Assembly (NCBI GenBank): GCA_945876755.1
Contig: CAMCPM010000012.1
Coordinates: 1-64,000 of the forward strand
Source of the DNA: an uncultured Clostridia bacterium
GTDB lineage: Bacteria > Bacillota > Clostridia > Oscillospirales > Ruminococcaceae
Reading direction: 5' to 3'
Length of the DNA stretch: 64,000 nt
Shown here: positions 33,613 through 43,147 of the stretch, piece after piece
How positions within the stretch are numbered: the stretch's first letter is position 1
Layout: each line of letters opens with the position of its first letter
Position numbers and translations under genes: made by a program
The notes under the pieces: generated by a model
Told to the model about the DNA's origin: nothing
Databases searched by the model: none
The model's input: only the letters and a program-made list of their open reading frames with translations

Positions 33613-34692
33613 TTATATCAGCAAATCTTCATTCATACCGGTACCGCTTGTTGATGAGATACTTTTGTAATTGATTTCTACAGAAGAACTGAAAATAGTC
33701 AAGGTGATTTTTGTGCGGTCGTTTACATTCCATTTCAATTCTGCCTTAAAATTATACGGGTCAATAAATTCAGCCCTTCTCATATATGCAAGCATTTCAT
33801 CAAGTGAAGTGAACTTATTTGTTAGGTAAAGATTATATGTATCTCCGTACTTGCCCACAAGGTCTTTCACTGCCGCTTCAAATATATCAGCAAGTTCATA
33901 ATATTTACCGGAAATGTCATATGTGCCGCCGGTAAACTGCATATTGTCATTGTAGGATAAATACACATAAAAATCATGTCCATACAGAGTTTCCGATACT
34001 GATTTTGTAGTGAGGCTGTTTGATACATACAATGAGTCTTCTATTTTAAATCCCTTGTCAATAAGCGCGCTTTGTACATCGTAAATGCTGTCGCCCCAAT
34101 GAAACCACATAAAATCATAATCGGGAAGGTACACATAGCTGTCCTGATAAATAAATGCAAAATCACTGGGGACATTCGTATACACAGAGAAAATATTATC
34201 AGGGTCCGGTGGACACCACATATAGTTCACATCATATTTTTCACAGTTTTTCAACGTGATAAGGCGCGGAGCATAATGGGAATTTGTTGCGGCGCTCCAA
34301 TACAGATCCTTGCTGACGTCAAGCGGCGGGTCAAAATCGTCCATTGACGGTGAAGTGTCCAAGCCGTTAATTATTACTGCACTGTCTTTACACATAACGC
34401 CTGCCGCAAAAGCGTATGTGCCGTCAATAAGAATTGTGTAAGGCTTTGCCGTTGCAGGGTCATAATCCGCAAGGTTTAAAATCAGGTCATAGTCAAACCC
34501 GGCTGCATCAATATCTGCAATAGGCTCACCAACAAGGTCGGCGGCGCAGGTGTACTCTTTTGCAGGAACAGCCGTGGTTTCGGCAAAATAATCGGGATAA
34601 TAGCTGTCCGAGGATGAAGAGCTTTCCTTAGCTCCGCATCCGCCAAGGACAAATGCTGATATAAGAGCCAGTGAAATTATTTGTTTTTTCAT
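33613..34692 (-). CDS. Lipoprotein of unknown function
   Basis: 359 residues. Signal peptide with lipobox (FVLGGC) and a Ser-rich linker, then a globular part with two Trp-containing segments (YMWCPPDPDNIF, FMWFHWGDSIYD). No family recognised. The ATG follows AGGGGG. It has its own unit between convergent and divergent neighbours. Confidence 0.75.
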   Translation of the reverse strand: MKKQIISLALISAFVLGGCGAKESSSSSDSYYPDYFAETTAVPAKEYTCAADLVGEPIADIDAAGFDYDLILNLADYDPATAKPYTILIDGTYAFAAGVMCKDSAVIINGLDTSPSMDDFDPPLDVSKDLYWSAATNSHYAPRLITLKNCEKYDVNYMWCPPDPDNIFSVYTNVPSDFAFIYQDSYVYLPDYDFMWFHWGDSIYDVQSALIDKGFKIEDSLYVSNSLTTKSVSETLYGHDFYVYLSYNDNMQFTGGTYDISGKYYELADIFEAAVKDLVGKYGDTYNLYLTNKFTSLDEMLAYMRRAEFIDPYNFKAELKWNVNDRTKITLTIFSSSVEINYKSISSTSGTGMNEDLLI

Positions 34693-34824
34693 AAAAATTC
34701 CCCCTATGATTTTATTACAGATTTGCTGTAATTTTATTATATCATAGGGGGATAGACAAGGGGTGACTATGTAAATAAAACGTATTATATCAGTAATAAT
34801 TGAGCGTAAATAAAATAAATGTTG

Positions 34825-35235
34825 TTATACATTACTTTCTGCCCAAGCTCTGTAACTTTGAATATCATTATGCAAGGTTGTTAAGGCAAACCCAATAACT
34901 GCAGCATCATCAAGATATCCAGCTATAGGAATCCAGTCAGGAATTAAATCAATTGGAGAGAGAAAGTAAATAAGTGCACCAATCGCCGTTAATATGCTTG
35001 CTAAAGGGACTTCTTTATAGTTACCCTTTACATAATCTTGTACCATATTAACTAAAAGTCGGACATCTTCTATCATGGTACCGATAACAGGAATGTTTTG
35101 AAGTTTGTCCAATACCTTGTTTATAAAGTCTTGAAATTTATTAGGATCATTTATAATTTCCTCGGCTTCTTCATTATGCTTATTTAAAATTTTGCTTATC
35201 TCATTTTCGTTGGGGATATCATAATTATTGTTCAT
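34825..35235 (-). CDS. DUF1232 (YkvA-like) membrane protein
   Basis: 136 residues. A charged N-terminal half, then a hydrophobic segment with the family signature YFLSPIDLIPDWIPIAGYLD. Function unknown. Its start overlaps the end of the nuclease-toxin gene by 11 bases, so it is the third gene of a unit after the Syd-like and toxin genes. Confidence 0.82.
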   Translation of the reverse strand: MNNNYDIPNENEISKILNKHNEEAEEIINDPNKFQDFINKVLDKLQNIPVIGTMIEDVRLLVNMVQDYVKGNYKEVPLASILTAIGALIYFLSPIDLIPDWIPIAGYLDDAAVIGFALTTLHNDIQSYRAWAESNV

Positions 35236-36142
35236 TCATTTTTCCTCCTTTATAGTGTCCTTTGACCCTCACGCCATTTTTTTTATAATATGTATTTACA
35301 TAGTGCCTTTTGGGTGGTTCCCGATTTTCAGGATAATCAACTTCTTTATGAACATTATCGCTATTTTTATAAGTTATACCATACTTTAATTTATTTATTT
35401 CGTTTTTGCTAACGTTATTTCGCTTGGATTTTAAGTGCAACTTGCTATTATAATCATGCGTTTTAACTTGAAATGGATTCAATGACTTATTATATGGTGC
35501 TGGTGGTGGAAGTTTTTTTGAGTTTTTGTTTTTTTGTTCGTTAATGTTTTCTGACGCACTTTTTTTATTACTATTATTTATGTAACTTTGCTTAACAATT
35601 TTAACATCATTAAGAATGCTCTGTATTTTTTCTTCATCATTCCAAGAAAATTTTGTGTTTTGTGATTTTAATTTAACTACTGTTGAAAATATTTGAGCAT
35701 TAGCCGCTATACCAAGTTCTTTTTCTAAATTATGTATTCTTCCAAATCCTAAATGCCAAGATTTAGGAACAGCAACAGCTTGTCCATCTCCACCAATATG
35801 GTGATGAACCAAGGTTTCTCCTATATGAGCTTTATATGAATCAAAATATTTTACAAATTGTTCATCACAAATAGGATTTCTGCAATTATTAATTAAATCT
35901 ATATTTTGATTGCTAAAATATTCAGGATGTTTTTCAAGTAACATTTTAAAGTAATAATTACTATTTCTAAGCCATAACTGTGAATTTGATTGTTCATCTG
36001 TTCCTATAAATGGCATATTTATTACTAAATCACTTGGTAATTTGGCACAAAAATTTATCTCCTGACCTTCATCATTTATGAAACTAATAAATTCTTCTAA
36101 TTTCTCATTTGAAATATCAATATATGAATATATAACGCTCAT
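35225..36142 (-). CDS. HNH-type nuclease toxin-like protein
   Basis: 305 residues. Around residues 110-145 is a His-rich motif GETLVHHHIGGDGQAVAVPK followed by SWHLGFGRIHNLEKELGI. I recognise this pattern from HNH/EndoVII-fold nuclease domains of polymorphic toxins. The C-terminal third is Asn/Lys-rich and ends in NTYYKKNGVRVKGHYKG, a tail often seen in secreted toxins. No LXG or WXG secretion domain. AGGTG precedes the ATG, two bases after the Syd-like gene stop. Very low GC compared with neighbours. Confidence 0.6.
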   Translation of the reverse strand: MSVIYSYIDISNEKLEEFISFINDEGQEINFCAKLPSDLVINMPFIGTDEQSNSQLWLRNSNYYFKMLLEKHPEYFSNQNIDLINNCRNPICDEQFVKYFDSYKAHIGETLVHHHIGGDGQAVAVPKSWHLGFGRIHNLEKELGIAANAQIFSTVVKLKSQNTKFSWNDEEKIQSILNDVKIVKQSYINNSNKKSASENINEQKNKNSKKLPPPAPYNKSLNPFQVKTHDYNSKLHLKSKRNNVSKNEINKLKYGITYKNSDNVHKEVDYPENREPPKRHYVNTYYKKNGVRVKGHYKGGKMNEQ

Positions 36143-36143
36143 A

Positions 36144-36686
36144 TCAACACCTCGGTTCTATTTTTGAAATCAAATCTTCAAGATTATTATTTAATAAGAC
36201 TAAACTGCTATTATCAATGTCATATGAATAAACGGCACCATTATGGTTATTGATTAATATGTTTATTTCATCATTTCCAGAATCCTGTAAGTATCCAATT
36301 TCTAAATAAATGTTGTTTTTTATTTCAGAAATATGATTTTTTATAAAAAAATCAATTTTTGTGATTGGTGTAATCGGGATAAAGTTCAAATACAAATTTT
36401 GATATTCCCCACTTAATTCCATGAAATAGTAAGAATTAAGATACGATTTGATAAGTGGATGTAACTTAATATTTAGGTTTTTCTCAATATCAGAAAAATT
36501 ATATATTTTATCTTGAAGAACAGGTTTCCAAGTAATATATCCAAATGAGTCTTTTTCTCCATTGTATATAATATTTGGCATTTGGGGATTAAAAGGAACT
36601 TGTGGCTCAATGTTACGCTGTTCAATCCATACATTAGTTAACTTGTTGAAATAACTGTTCATTACATTTTTTAACACACTAACCAT
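36144..36686 (-). CDS. Syd/SUKH-like immunity protein
   Basis: 180 residues. Middle part GYITWKPVLQDKIYNFSDIE then LNIKLHPLIKSYLNSYYF matches the Syd domain, part of the SUKH group of immunity proteins. It directly precedes the nuclease-toxin gene, and the pair likely forms a toxin-immunity unit. Immunity genes normally follow the toxin; here the order is reversed. Low GC like the toxin. Confidence 0.65.
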   Translation of the reverse strand: MVSVLKNVMNSYFNKLTNVWIEQRNIEPQVPFNPQMPNIIYNGEKDSFGYITWKPVLQDKIYNFSDIEKNLNIKLHPLIKSYLNSYYFMELSGEYQNLYLNFIPITPITKIDFFIKNHISEIKNNIYLEIGYLQDSGNDEINILINNHNGAVYSYDIDNSSLVLLNNNLEDLISKIEPRC

Positions 36687-36705
36687 CTCCTTGTTTGAAA
36701 CGCAT

Positions 36706-37665
36706 CTATTTCACCATCTCCACCATCCCCCCCTGACTCCTCAACCACATATCGACCCCGTCGCCGAAAACTTCTGCGGAGATAACAGCGCCTTCTTCTC
36801 TGCGCTCGATAATTTTTGCGGTTGGAAGCCTGTCAAGAACGGCTTCAACGTTTTTGCCTTTGTACAAAAACTTGATTTTTTTCAGCTCACCGCCGTACAT
36901 AAACTGTATGCGCTTGCGGAACTCGCCTTCCTCAAACCGGTCTTTGTACGGTATATCAAAGTGCCTGTCCAGCACCTCAAAACTTTGTATTCTGTCAATT
37001 CTGTAAATTGTCGGGTAAGCGTCCTTCTTGTTCCGGAATTCACTTTCCTTGTCAATATTTTCAATGTACGCCGTCAGATAGAAGTAAAACTCCGAAAACA
37101 TTATCCCCACAGGCTTTATAACACGGTCAACAGTTTTCCTGTCAAGCCTTGTATATGTAATTTTCATGCACAAATGCTTATGCACCGCCTCACCAATGTC
37201 CCACATAGAATTCACGAAATTCTTATGATGATTCAGCTCGGTGTAGTGAAACAGCTCGTTGGAAATCAGATCCTTTACCTTGCGCTGATTTTTCGGCGGC
37301 ACGCAGCAGGTCAGCAACTTGTTGATAATTGGCGTCATTTCCTCCTTGGTAAACGCACGGCTTTCAAGCAGGATCTTGCAAACCGCAAGCACCTCGCTGT
37401 TGCTTAGCACCGACATATCACGGCTTACAAGGTGATATCCGTTCAACTCTTTGCTGTACACAAGCTCTTTCAGTATTTCGCCGCGGTCAGCTTGCTCCGC
37501 AAAGAAGCAGCGCAGGTCTTCAATATCACGCTGTATGGAGCGCTGGGTCACACCGAAATTCTGCGCCTCCTCAGCCTTGTTTATAACTTCGCCGTTCATA
37601 AGCTTGCTGTAAAGCATAAGTACACGGTTATACTTGAACCCGGAACTGAAATTGTCATTTTGCAT
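36706..37665 (-). CDS. WYL-domain transcriptional regulator
   Basis: 319 residues. N-terminal HTH_11-type winged helix (AEEAQNFGVTQRSIQRDIED) and a central WYL domain with a C-terminal extension (WYL-C). WYL domains sense nucleotides or nucleic acid and often control defence genes, as with BrxR and related regulators. The neighbours, toxin/immunity and helicase, fit this. No ligand can be read. Confidence 0.87.
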   Translation of the reverse strand: MQNDNFSSGFKYNRVLMLYSKLMNGEVINKAEEAQNFGVTQRSIQRDIEDLRCFFAEQADRGEILKELVYSKELNGYHLVSRDMSVLSNSEVLAVCKILLESRAFTKEEMTPIINKLLTCCVPPKNQRKVKDLISNELFHYTELNHHKNFVNSMWDIGEAVHKHLCMKITYTRLDRKTVDRVIKPVGIMFSEFYFYLTAYIENIDKESEFRNKKDAYPTIYRIDRIQSFEVLDRHFDIPYKDRFEEGEFRKRIQFMYGGELKKIKFLYKGKNVEAVLDRLPTAKIIERREEGAVISAEVFGDGVDMWLRSQGGMVEMVK

Positions 37666-38004
37666 AAACCTTACTCTCCCAACTGCTTGACATTTATAAT
37701 TATATTACAATAAATTACATTATACAACATATTTGTATGAGTTTCTACACTATTCTCGAATTTTTTAGTGCGGATTTATTTAAAATGCACATAATATTCT
37801 GCTCTTTATTGCATTATATCAAATTCAGTTGGACATCCGGTGTCTATCTACAAATTTTTTGTCTGAATTTGTCTTTTTAAATATAATAACACAATATCTT
37901 GTAAAATTCAATATCTTTAGCAAATAATATTAAAGTCTATAAGCATTTGTTAGAATTGCTGATAAGGTATAAAGTAATATTATAAAATAAACGGGCGGTG
38001 TATT
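37666..38004. other. AT-rich divergent regulatory gap
   Basis: 339 bases between the WYL and XRE regulator genes, very AT-rich. It probably holds their divergent promoters. No gene or clear repeat seen. Confidence 0.4.
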
Positions 38005-38349
38005 ATGAGCTTTGAAAGAGAAAAAATCGCATATACGGTCGGAGCAAGGATCCGCGATTTCAGAGTTATGAAAAAGATGAGCCAGGAGGCGCTGGCATTT
38101 GATTCGGACATTCATCCTGCATATTTAAGTCAGGTCGAACGGGGCGAGAAGTGTCCTACCGTGGAAACCATATGCAAAATATGCAAGGGGCTCAAAATTC
38201 CGATGTCCGAGCTTATGGATTTTTCCATTGAGCCTGAGCCAACATCAGACGAGGCTGTACAGCGTATCAAGAATGCGCTTTCAAAGGTTCCTGCCGAAAA
38301 AGCGGTCAAAATTGCACAGATAGTCGAGGAAATGGTGGATATAATATGA
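38005..38349 (+). CDS. XRE-family transcriptional regulator
   Basis: 114 residues. Helix-turn-helix of the Cro/CI type: IRDFRVMKKMSQEALAFDSD, then HPAYLSQVERGEKCPTVETI. The C-terminal part is a short helical tail. GGCGGTG precedes the ATG. It may regulate itself or the WYL/toxin side across the gap. Confidence 0.88.
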   Translation: MSFEREKIAYTVGARIRDFRVMKKMSQEALAFDSDIHPAYLSQVERGEKCPTVETICKICKGLKIPMSELMDFSIEPEPTSDEAVQRIKNALSKVPAEKAVKIAQIVEEMVDII

Positions 38350-38350
38350 C

Positions 38351-38381
38351 AAAAGCCATAGCGGTGTGCTATGGCTTTTTC
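38351..38381 (+). terminator. Terminator of the XRE regulator gene
   Basis: AAAAGCCATAGC / GCTATGGCTTTT stem, T tail. Confidence 0.85.
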
Positions 38382-38526
38382 TATATGCAATGATGGTATA
38401 AGTTAAATTAGTCGGCGTTTTTTCGGACTTTGTAAATATATCCACAAGTTCTGCAATTGATTATAGACATCCTTGCCAAATGATGTTATACTTAAAGTGA
38501 CAATAAATCGGCAGGCGGTGATGACC

Positions 38527-41214
38527 ATGGCACGAATATCCGTTGATTTGGGAGATTTGATAGTATCGAGTTTTGCTGTAATTTCTTTAAAAAACAGTAT
38601 GCAGCTTGCTCAAAGTCTTGACCTTACTTCACTTGAAGAGTGGCATAAAAAATACCTTTATTTTTTTACAAAATATAAAACAAGATGCACAGAAATAAAT
38701 GTGGACATAAAAAATGTTGTTTTTTCCGGCAATGTGAAAACTGTAATTGATACTTACATTCATTACGATGATATCAAAGCAGAAGCCTTATCCGTTAATT
38801 TTTCCGGATATGCACAAAAGGCACTTTCCGAGCTTGATAAAATTTCCGACGATGATGTTCAGGGCTTTGAAGCCTGGGTCAATCGAAACAGAAAAGTAGG
38901 CATTGCCGCAGAGTTCCTGATAAGTTACAGCAAAGCTGAACAAGGAACAATCATCGGTACGGCTCGTGAAGCGGCGGTGAAATTCCATACGATTGCCGAT
39001 AAAAAAGACGATGCAATAAAAGCACGGCTTGAAGAAAAACGCATTATGCGTGAACAGCTTATCAAAGTTATTCAGCCAGTCGAGGGGAGAAATCTTGACA
39101 GCCAACAGCTTGAGAGTATTATTTGCGATGCTAACAATCAGCTCATTCTTGCCGGGGCAGGTACGGGAAAAACCACAACTATTGTGGGAAAGGTAAAATA
39201 TCTTCTCAGAACGGGAAAGTGCAAGCCGGAAGAATTGCTTCTGCTTTCTTTTACACGCAAAGCAGCTGAAGAAATGAGCGGACGTGTTGAAAATGAAACG
39301 GGTCTGAAGCTTGATGTAAAAACATTCCACAAATTGGGCATGGATATTATCACGGAAGTCAACGGCAGATGTTCTTCGATATACTCAAAATCCGTTCAGG
39401 AGTTTATACAAAAAAATATAAAAAATCAGATAAATGATGCCGACTTCAAGAATAATCTTCTTATGTACTGCTTTTTTGCACCGTCAAAATTTATTTCCCG
39501 ATTTGATGTAAGTTCACAAAAAGAGTACGACGAATACATTGAAGTTAATCCGCCTGTAACCATAAAGCGCGAAACGGTAAAGGGTTACTGTGAAATGGAG
39601 ATTGCCAATTTTCTTTATCGCAACGGGATAAATTACACCTATGAAAAGCCTTATGAGTACGATGTTGCAGATAAGGAGTACGCAGGTTATCACCCTGATT
39701 TTTATCTTGATGATTACGGCATTTACATTGAGTTCTATGCTGTGGACAAAAACGGAAATGTTCCTTCATATTTCACTTCAAAGCACGGTGGAAGCGCATC
39801 TGCCGAATACAAGGCAGGAATAGAGTGGAAGCGCAGGATACATAACGAAAATGGTACAGTTCTGGTAGAGATGTTTTATGCCGACAAGCAGGACAACGCT
39901 CTTACGGAAAGGTTGCAGAAAAAGCTTGAAGCACATGGTGTAGTATTTACTCCTAAAACCGATGACGAGCTTTGGGATGAGGTGCGGAAAGACGATAAAA
40001 ATATTCTTTCGGCGGTTTGCGATATTATCGGTACGGTTATTTCTCTTGCAAAATCGAGAGGATATTCCTATGAAAAGCTTAGAGCCGTAAACAATTCTGT
40101 ACGCAACTTGCCGCTGCTTAATCTTATAAAGCCTATATTTGCGGATTACGACAGAATGCTTGCAGAAACCGGGCAGATCGATTTCAACGATATGATACAG
40201 ATCGCTGCGCAATATGTTCGTGAGGGAAAGTACACAAACAAATATAAATATGTAATTGTTGACGAGTATCAGGATATGGCAGTGGCAAGATATGAACTGC
40301 TGAAAGAGCTGCGAAAGAGTTCCGATTATAAGCTTTTCTGTGTTGGTGATGACTGGCAGAGTATCTATCGGTTTGCAGGAAGCGACATAGGTTTTATCCT
40401 CAATTTTGAACGTTACTGGGGCAAAACTGTTGTTTCAAAGATAGAAAACACCTATCGTTTTTCAAATAATCTTATTGCTATAAGCAGCAGATTTATAATG
40501 AAAAATCCCAATCAGACAAGGAAAAGTCTTAAATCCGGATCAAGTGATTTTTCTTTTCCGCTGGGAGTGATCGAGGCATACAATAATAAATATATGCTAA
40601 AATTTATGGAAGAAAAAATATGCGACCTTGAAAAGAACAGCACGGTGTTCTTTGTGGGAAGATATAAATTTGATAGAGATATTTTCATAAATTCTGATTT
40701 TAAAATTGAGTACATCAACGAAACTTCTTCTTATAATGTAACATTGGACAGCCGTCCCGATTTGAAGATGGAGTTTATTACTGCACATAAGTCGAAAGGC
40801 TTGCAGGCGGATTATGTTTTTATTATCAACAACAAGAAAAAGGGAGCAGGTTTTCCCAGCAGAATACAGGACGACCCGCTCATTCAGATTTTGCTTGACG
40901 GAAGCGACATATATCCCTTTGCCGAGGAACGGCGGCTTTTCTATGTTGCAATGACGAGAGCTAAAAAGAAAGTCTGGCTGCTGATAAATCGTAATGACAA
41001 GTCATGCTTTGCAGAGGAATTGTGCAGGGAATACGAGGAATATCTGAAGCCGCCCCATGAAGAAAGGCAGCAGGATATGCCGACTGACTCGAAATGGGTC
41101 TGTCCTCAATGCGGCGGCAGGCTGGTAAAGAGAAATGGCAGGAATGGTCCGTTTATCGGGTGTTCTAACTTTTCTAAGCTTGGGTGCAGGTATACGAGGA
41201 ATATTGGGAGGTGA
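38527..41214 (+). CDS. UvrD/Rep-type DNA helicase with C-terminal zinc finger
   Basis: 895 residues. Superfamily 1A motifs in order: Walker A ILAGAGTGKTTT, FTRKAAEEM, DEYQDMAVARYE, GDDWQSIYRFAGSD, TAHKSKGLQADYV and FYVAMTRAKKKVW. Between helicase halves is an inserted domain with CEMEIANFLYRNGINYTYEK, YHPDFYL and IYIEFYA, like a restriction-fold nuclease. The end is a topoisomerase-type CxxC zinc finger (CPQCGGRL ... GCSNFSKLGC). Similar to DNA helicase IV. Start chosen for spacing after GGCGGTG. Could act in repair or in defence against foreign DNA. Confidence 0.87.
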   Translation: MARISVDLGDLIVSSFAVISLKNSMQLAQSLDLTSLEEWHKKYLYFFTKYKTRCTEINVDIKNVVFSGNVKTVIDTYIHYDDIKAEALSVNFSGYAQKALSELDKISDDDVQGFEAWVNRNRKVGIAAEFLISYSKAEQGTIIGTAREAAVKFHTIADKKDDAIKARLEEKRIMREQLIKVIQPVEGRNLDSQQLESIICDANNQLILAGAGTGKTTTIVGKVKYLLRTGKCKPEELLLLSFTRKAAEEMSGRVENETGLKLDVKTFHKLGMDIITEVNGRCSSIYSKSVQEFIQKNIKNQINDADFKNNLLMYCFFAPSKFISRFDVSSQKEYDEYIEVNPPVTIKRETVKGYCEMEIANFLYRNGINYTYEKPYEYDVADKEYAGYHPDFYLDDYGIYIEFYAVDKNGNVPSYFTSKHGGSASAEYKAGIEWKRRIHNENGTVLVEMFYADKQDNALTERLQKKLEAHGVVFTPKTDDELWDEVRKDDKNILSAVCDIIGTVISLAKSRGYSYEKLRAVNNSVRNLPLLNLIKPIFADYDRMLAETGQIDFNDMIQIAAQYVREGKYTNKYKYVIVDEYQDMAVARYELLKELRKSSDYKLFCVGDDWQSIYRFAGSDIGFILNFERYWGKTVVSKIENTYRFSNNLIAISSRFIMKNPNQTRKSLKSGSSDFSFPLGVIEAYNNKYMLKFMEEKICDLEKNSTVFFVGRYKFDRDIFINSDFKIEYINETSSYNVTLDSRPDLKMEFITAHKSKGLQADYVFIINNKKKGAGFPSRIQDDPLIQILLDGSDIYPFAEERRLFYVAMTRAKKKVWLLINRNDKSCFAEELCREYEEYLKPPHEERQQDMPTDSKWVCPQCGGRLVKRNGRNGPFIGCSNFSKLGCRYTRNIGR

Positions 41215-41250
41215 GGCTTTTATGCCTCACCTATTTTTTGTATAAAATTG

Positions 41251-41292
41251 CGTCAAAGGTAACTGATACTAACGTATTAGTTACCTTTGACG
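41251..41292. repeat. Long perfect inverted repeat
   Basis: CGTCAAAGGTAACT / AGTTACCTTTGACG, arms of 14 bases with a 14-base loop that is itself partly palindromic (AATACGTT-like). It may be a helicase-gene terminator or a remnant of inverted-repeat mobile DNA; no T-run follows. Confidence 0.7.
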
Positions 41293-41296
41293 AGTA

Positions 41297-41330
41297 AAAA
41301 CAAGGGCTCTATTTCAAGAGCCCTTGTTTT
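41297..41330. terminator. Bidirectional terminator between convergent genes
   Basis: AAAACAAGGGCTCT / AGAGCCCTTGTTTT with a six-base loop, between the helicase gene and the minus-strand gene ending at 41314; it extends into that gene's last codons. Confidence 0.75.
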
Positions 41331-42996
41331 TACTTTGCGACTTTGAACTTTTGAATTGTTCTTTGAAATCTTTTACTGCATTATTTGTCTCATTAAATGG
41401 AAAATTTGAATATTTTTTTCTAGATTCATCTAAATAATGTTTAATTAAAGATGCTGGCACCAAAAACGATAAAACCGCCTTAAACGATGGATAATTCAAT
41501 AATAAATAATGGATATCATCAAAGGTTAAATCAAATATTAATTTATAAATTTGGGGTATATTAATTAGTTTTGCCCAAAAGCAATAGCTATATTGGCAAG
41601 CTTCGTGTGCGGTATTAATTAGGTTAAAAAGGGCTTCAGAATTATCACAAGTGTTGTTTACTTCTTTTTGATCAGGATTATAAAAACAGCTAAATGGAGC
41701 CAATTTATTGTCATCTAAATTTAAAAAAGTGGTGAGAGCCATAGTAATATTATTTAGTTCTTGCTTTTGTATAAATTCAAGATCAGAAATATTAATTTTT
41801 AATTGATTGCTTTCAATTGTATCGAGATAGGTTTGTTGAAGTATCTTATCAAAGTTTCTGTATTTTTTTATAATCAAGTATGTATATGTACATTCTAGAA
41901 AATTGTATACAAGTTCTTTAAATAATGTCATCGTTATTTCAATTAAAACAAATTTTGCATCATGACCTTCTTCGTACAATATAGATAAAACATAATCACT
42001 TAATTTTCTTAATATATTAAAATCTTCATTTTCAAATAGCCATATTGGAGGAAGCTTTTTTAAAATACTAATATACCTTAAATAGTCATACTCGTCATTT
42101 CTAGAGTTAATTTTTATGTGAGAAAAATTATATAAATGAAGGACTTGATTAATTAAGCTGGTTTTAAAAATGTTTTCAAATTCCCAGATCAGCGAATTTT
42201 TGCTTGCCTGATTTAATACGCATAATTTTTTTCCATTTATAAATAAATCCGGAGCAATTATGCCTAGATTATCAACGAAGTACAAAATATCATTTGATAA
42301 TTTTTCCAGAAAATTAATTTCAAATCTCATAGCAATATGTTCATTATGATCCTTAGTGTTTTTATTCCTTGAGTACAAAAAATTAGATAATAATACACTG
42401 TGCGAAATTACTTTATTATTTTCTTGATTTGCAGCTTGCGTTAAATAATTTAAATAAAGTGATTTGCAGTGTTCTTCTTCGGGAGTATTAGTAATAATCG
42501 ATTTTACAACTTCAATTAATGATTGAAGCTTTTTTTTAGCCCCTTCTGCATTTTTTCTGGACGTTTCTTCTATATTCTTGAGCTCAATATCTTCTTCAGA
42601 ATTTGTTAAATCAGAATTATAGATTCCATGAGTTATTACCCCATTATAATCTTCTGCTTCATATTGATAAAGATCATTGGACATTTTGGTTGCAAAAACA
42701 TTAATAGATGAGGTAATGCTTTGGAAAATACAATCTTTTACATCTGATAGTTCAAAGCCCATATAAATATTACTGTTTTTCTTAAAGAAGTTAAAACGGT
42801 TACAGTAATCATTGATAATTTTATAAAGTTGTTCCCAAATTTCAATGAGAGACAGATTATCAATATTGGTTTCTAATTTTTTAAAATCACTAGGCAATGT
42901 TAACTCACACATATTGATTTCAGAGTACTTTTTCATAGCACTAAAAAAATCATCTGTTTTTTCTTTAAATTGTTTCAGAACATCCTCCATTGCCAT
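41314..42996 (-). CDS. Large uncharacterised protein (560 residues)
   Basis: I recognise no domain. It is predicted all-helical, with no signal peptide and no clear transmembrane segment. It has a Lys/Ser-rich tail and very low GC. GGAGG is spaced seven bases from the ATG. It lies alone between a helicase and the replication block of the mobile element, with opposite strand. The size, position and AT bias fit an accessory defence protein, but this is a guess. Confidence 0.75.
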   Translation of the reverse strand: MAMEDVLKQFKEKTDDFFSAMKKYSEINMCELTLPSDFKKLETNIDNLSLIEIWEQLYKIINDYCNRFNFFKKNSNIYMGFELSDVKDCIFQSITSSINVFATKMSNDLYQYEAEDYNGVITHGIYNSDLTNSEEDIELKNIEETSRKNAEGAKKKLQSLIEVVKSIITNTPEEEHCKSLYLNYLTQAANQENNKVISHSVLLSNFLYSRNKNTKDHNEHIAMRFEINFLEKLSNDILYFVDNLGIIAPDLFINGKKLCVLNQASKNSLIWEFENIFKTSLINQVLHLYNFSHIKINSRNDEYDYLRYISILKKLPPIWLFENEDFNILRKLSDYVLSILYEEGHDAKFVLIEITMTLFKELVYNFLECTYTYLIIKKYRNFDKILQQTYLDTIESNQLKINISDLEFIQKQELNNITMALTTFLNLDDNKLAPFSCFYNPDQKEVNNTCDNSEALFNLINTAHEACQYSYCFWAKLINIPQIYKLIFDLTFDDIHYLLLNYPSFKAVLSFLVPASLIKHYLDESRKKYSNFPFNETNNAVKDFKEQFKSSKSQSKNKGS

Positions 42997-43147
42997 TTAT
43001 TAGCCTCCTTATATATCTTGTTAAATAATTTATTATACCATGATATGATGTATTTGTCAAGGAATGTAATGCGTTAGAGTAGATGCTGGCTTATTCGTAC
43101 AACACATGCTATACTATCATTACAACTTTAATAAGGAGGAAATTACA

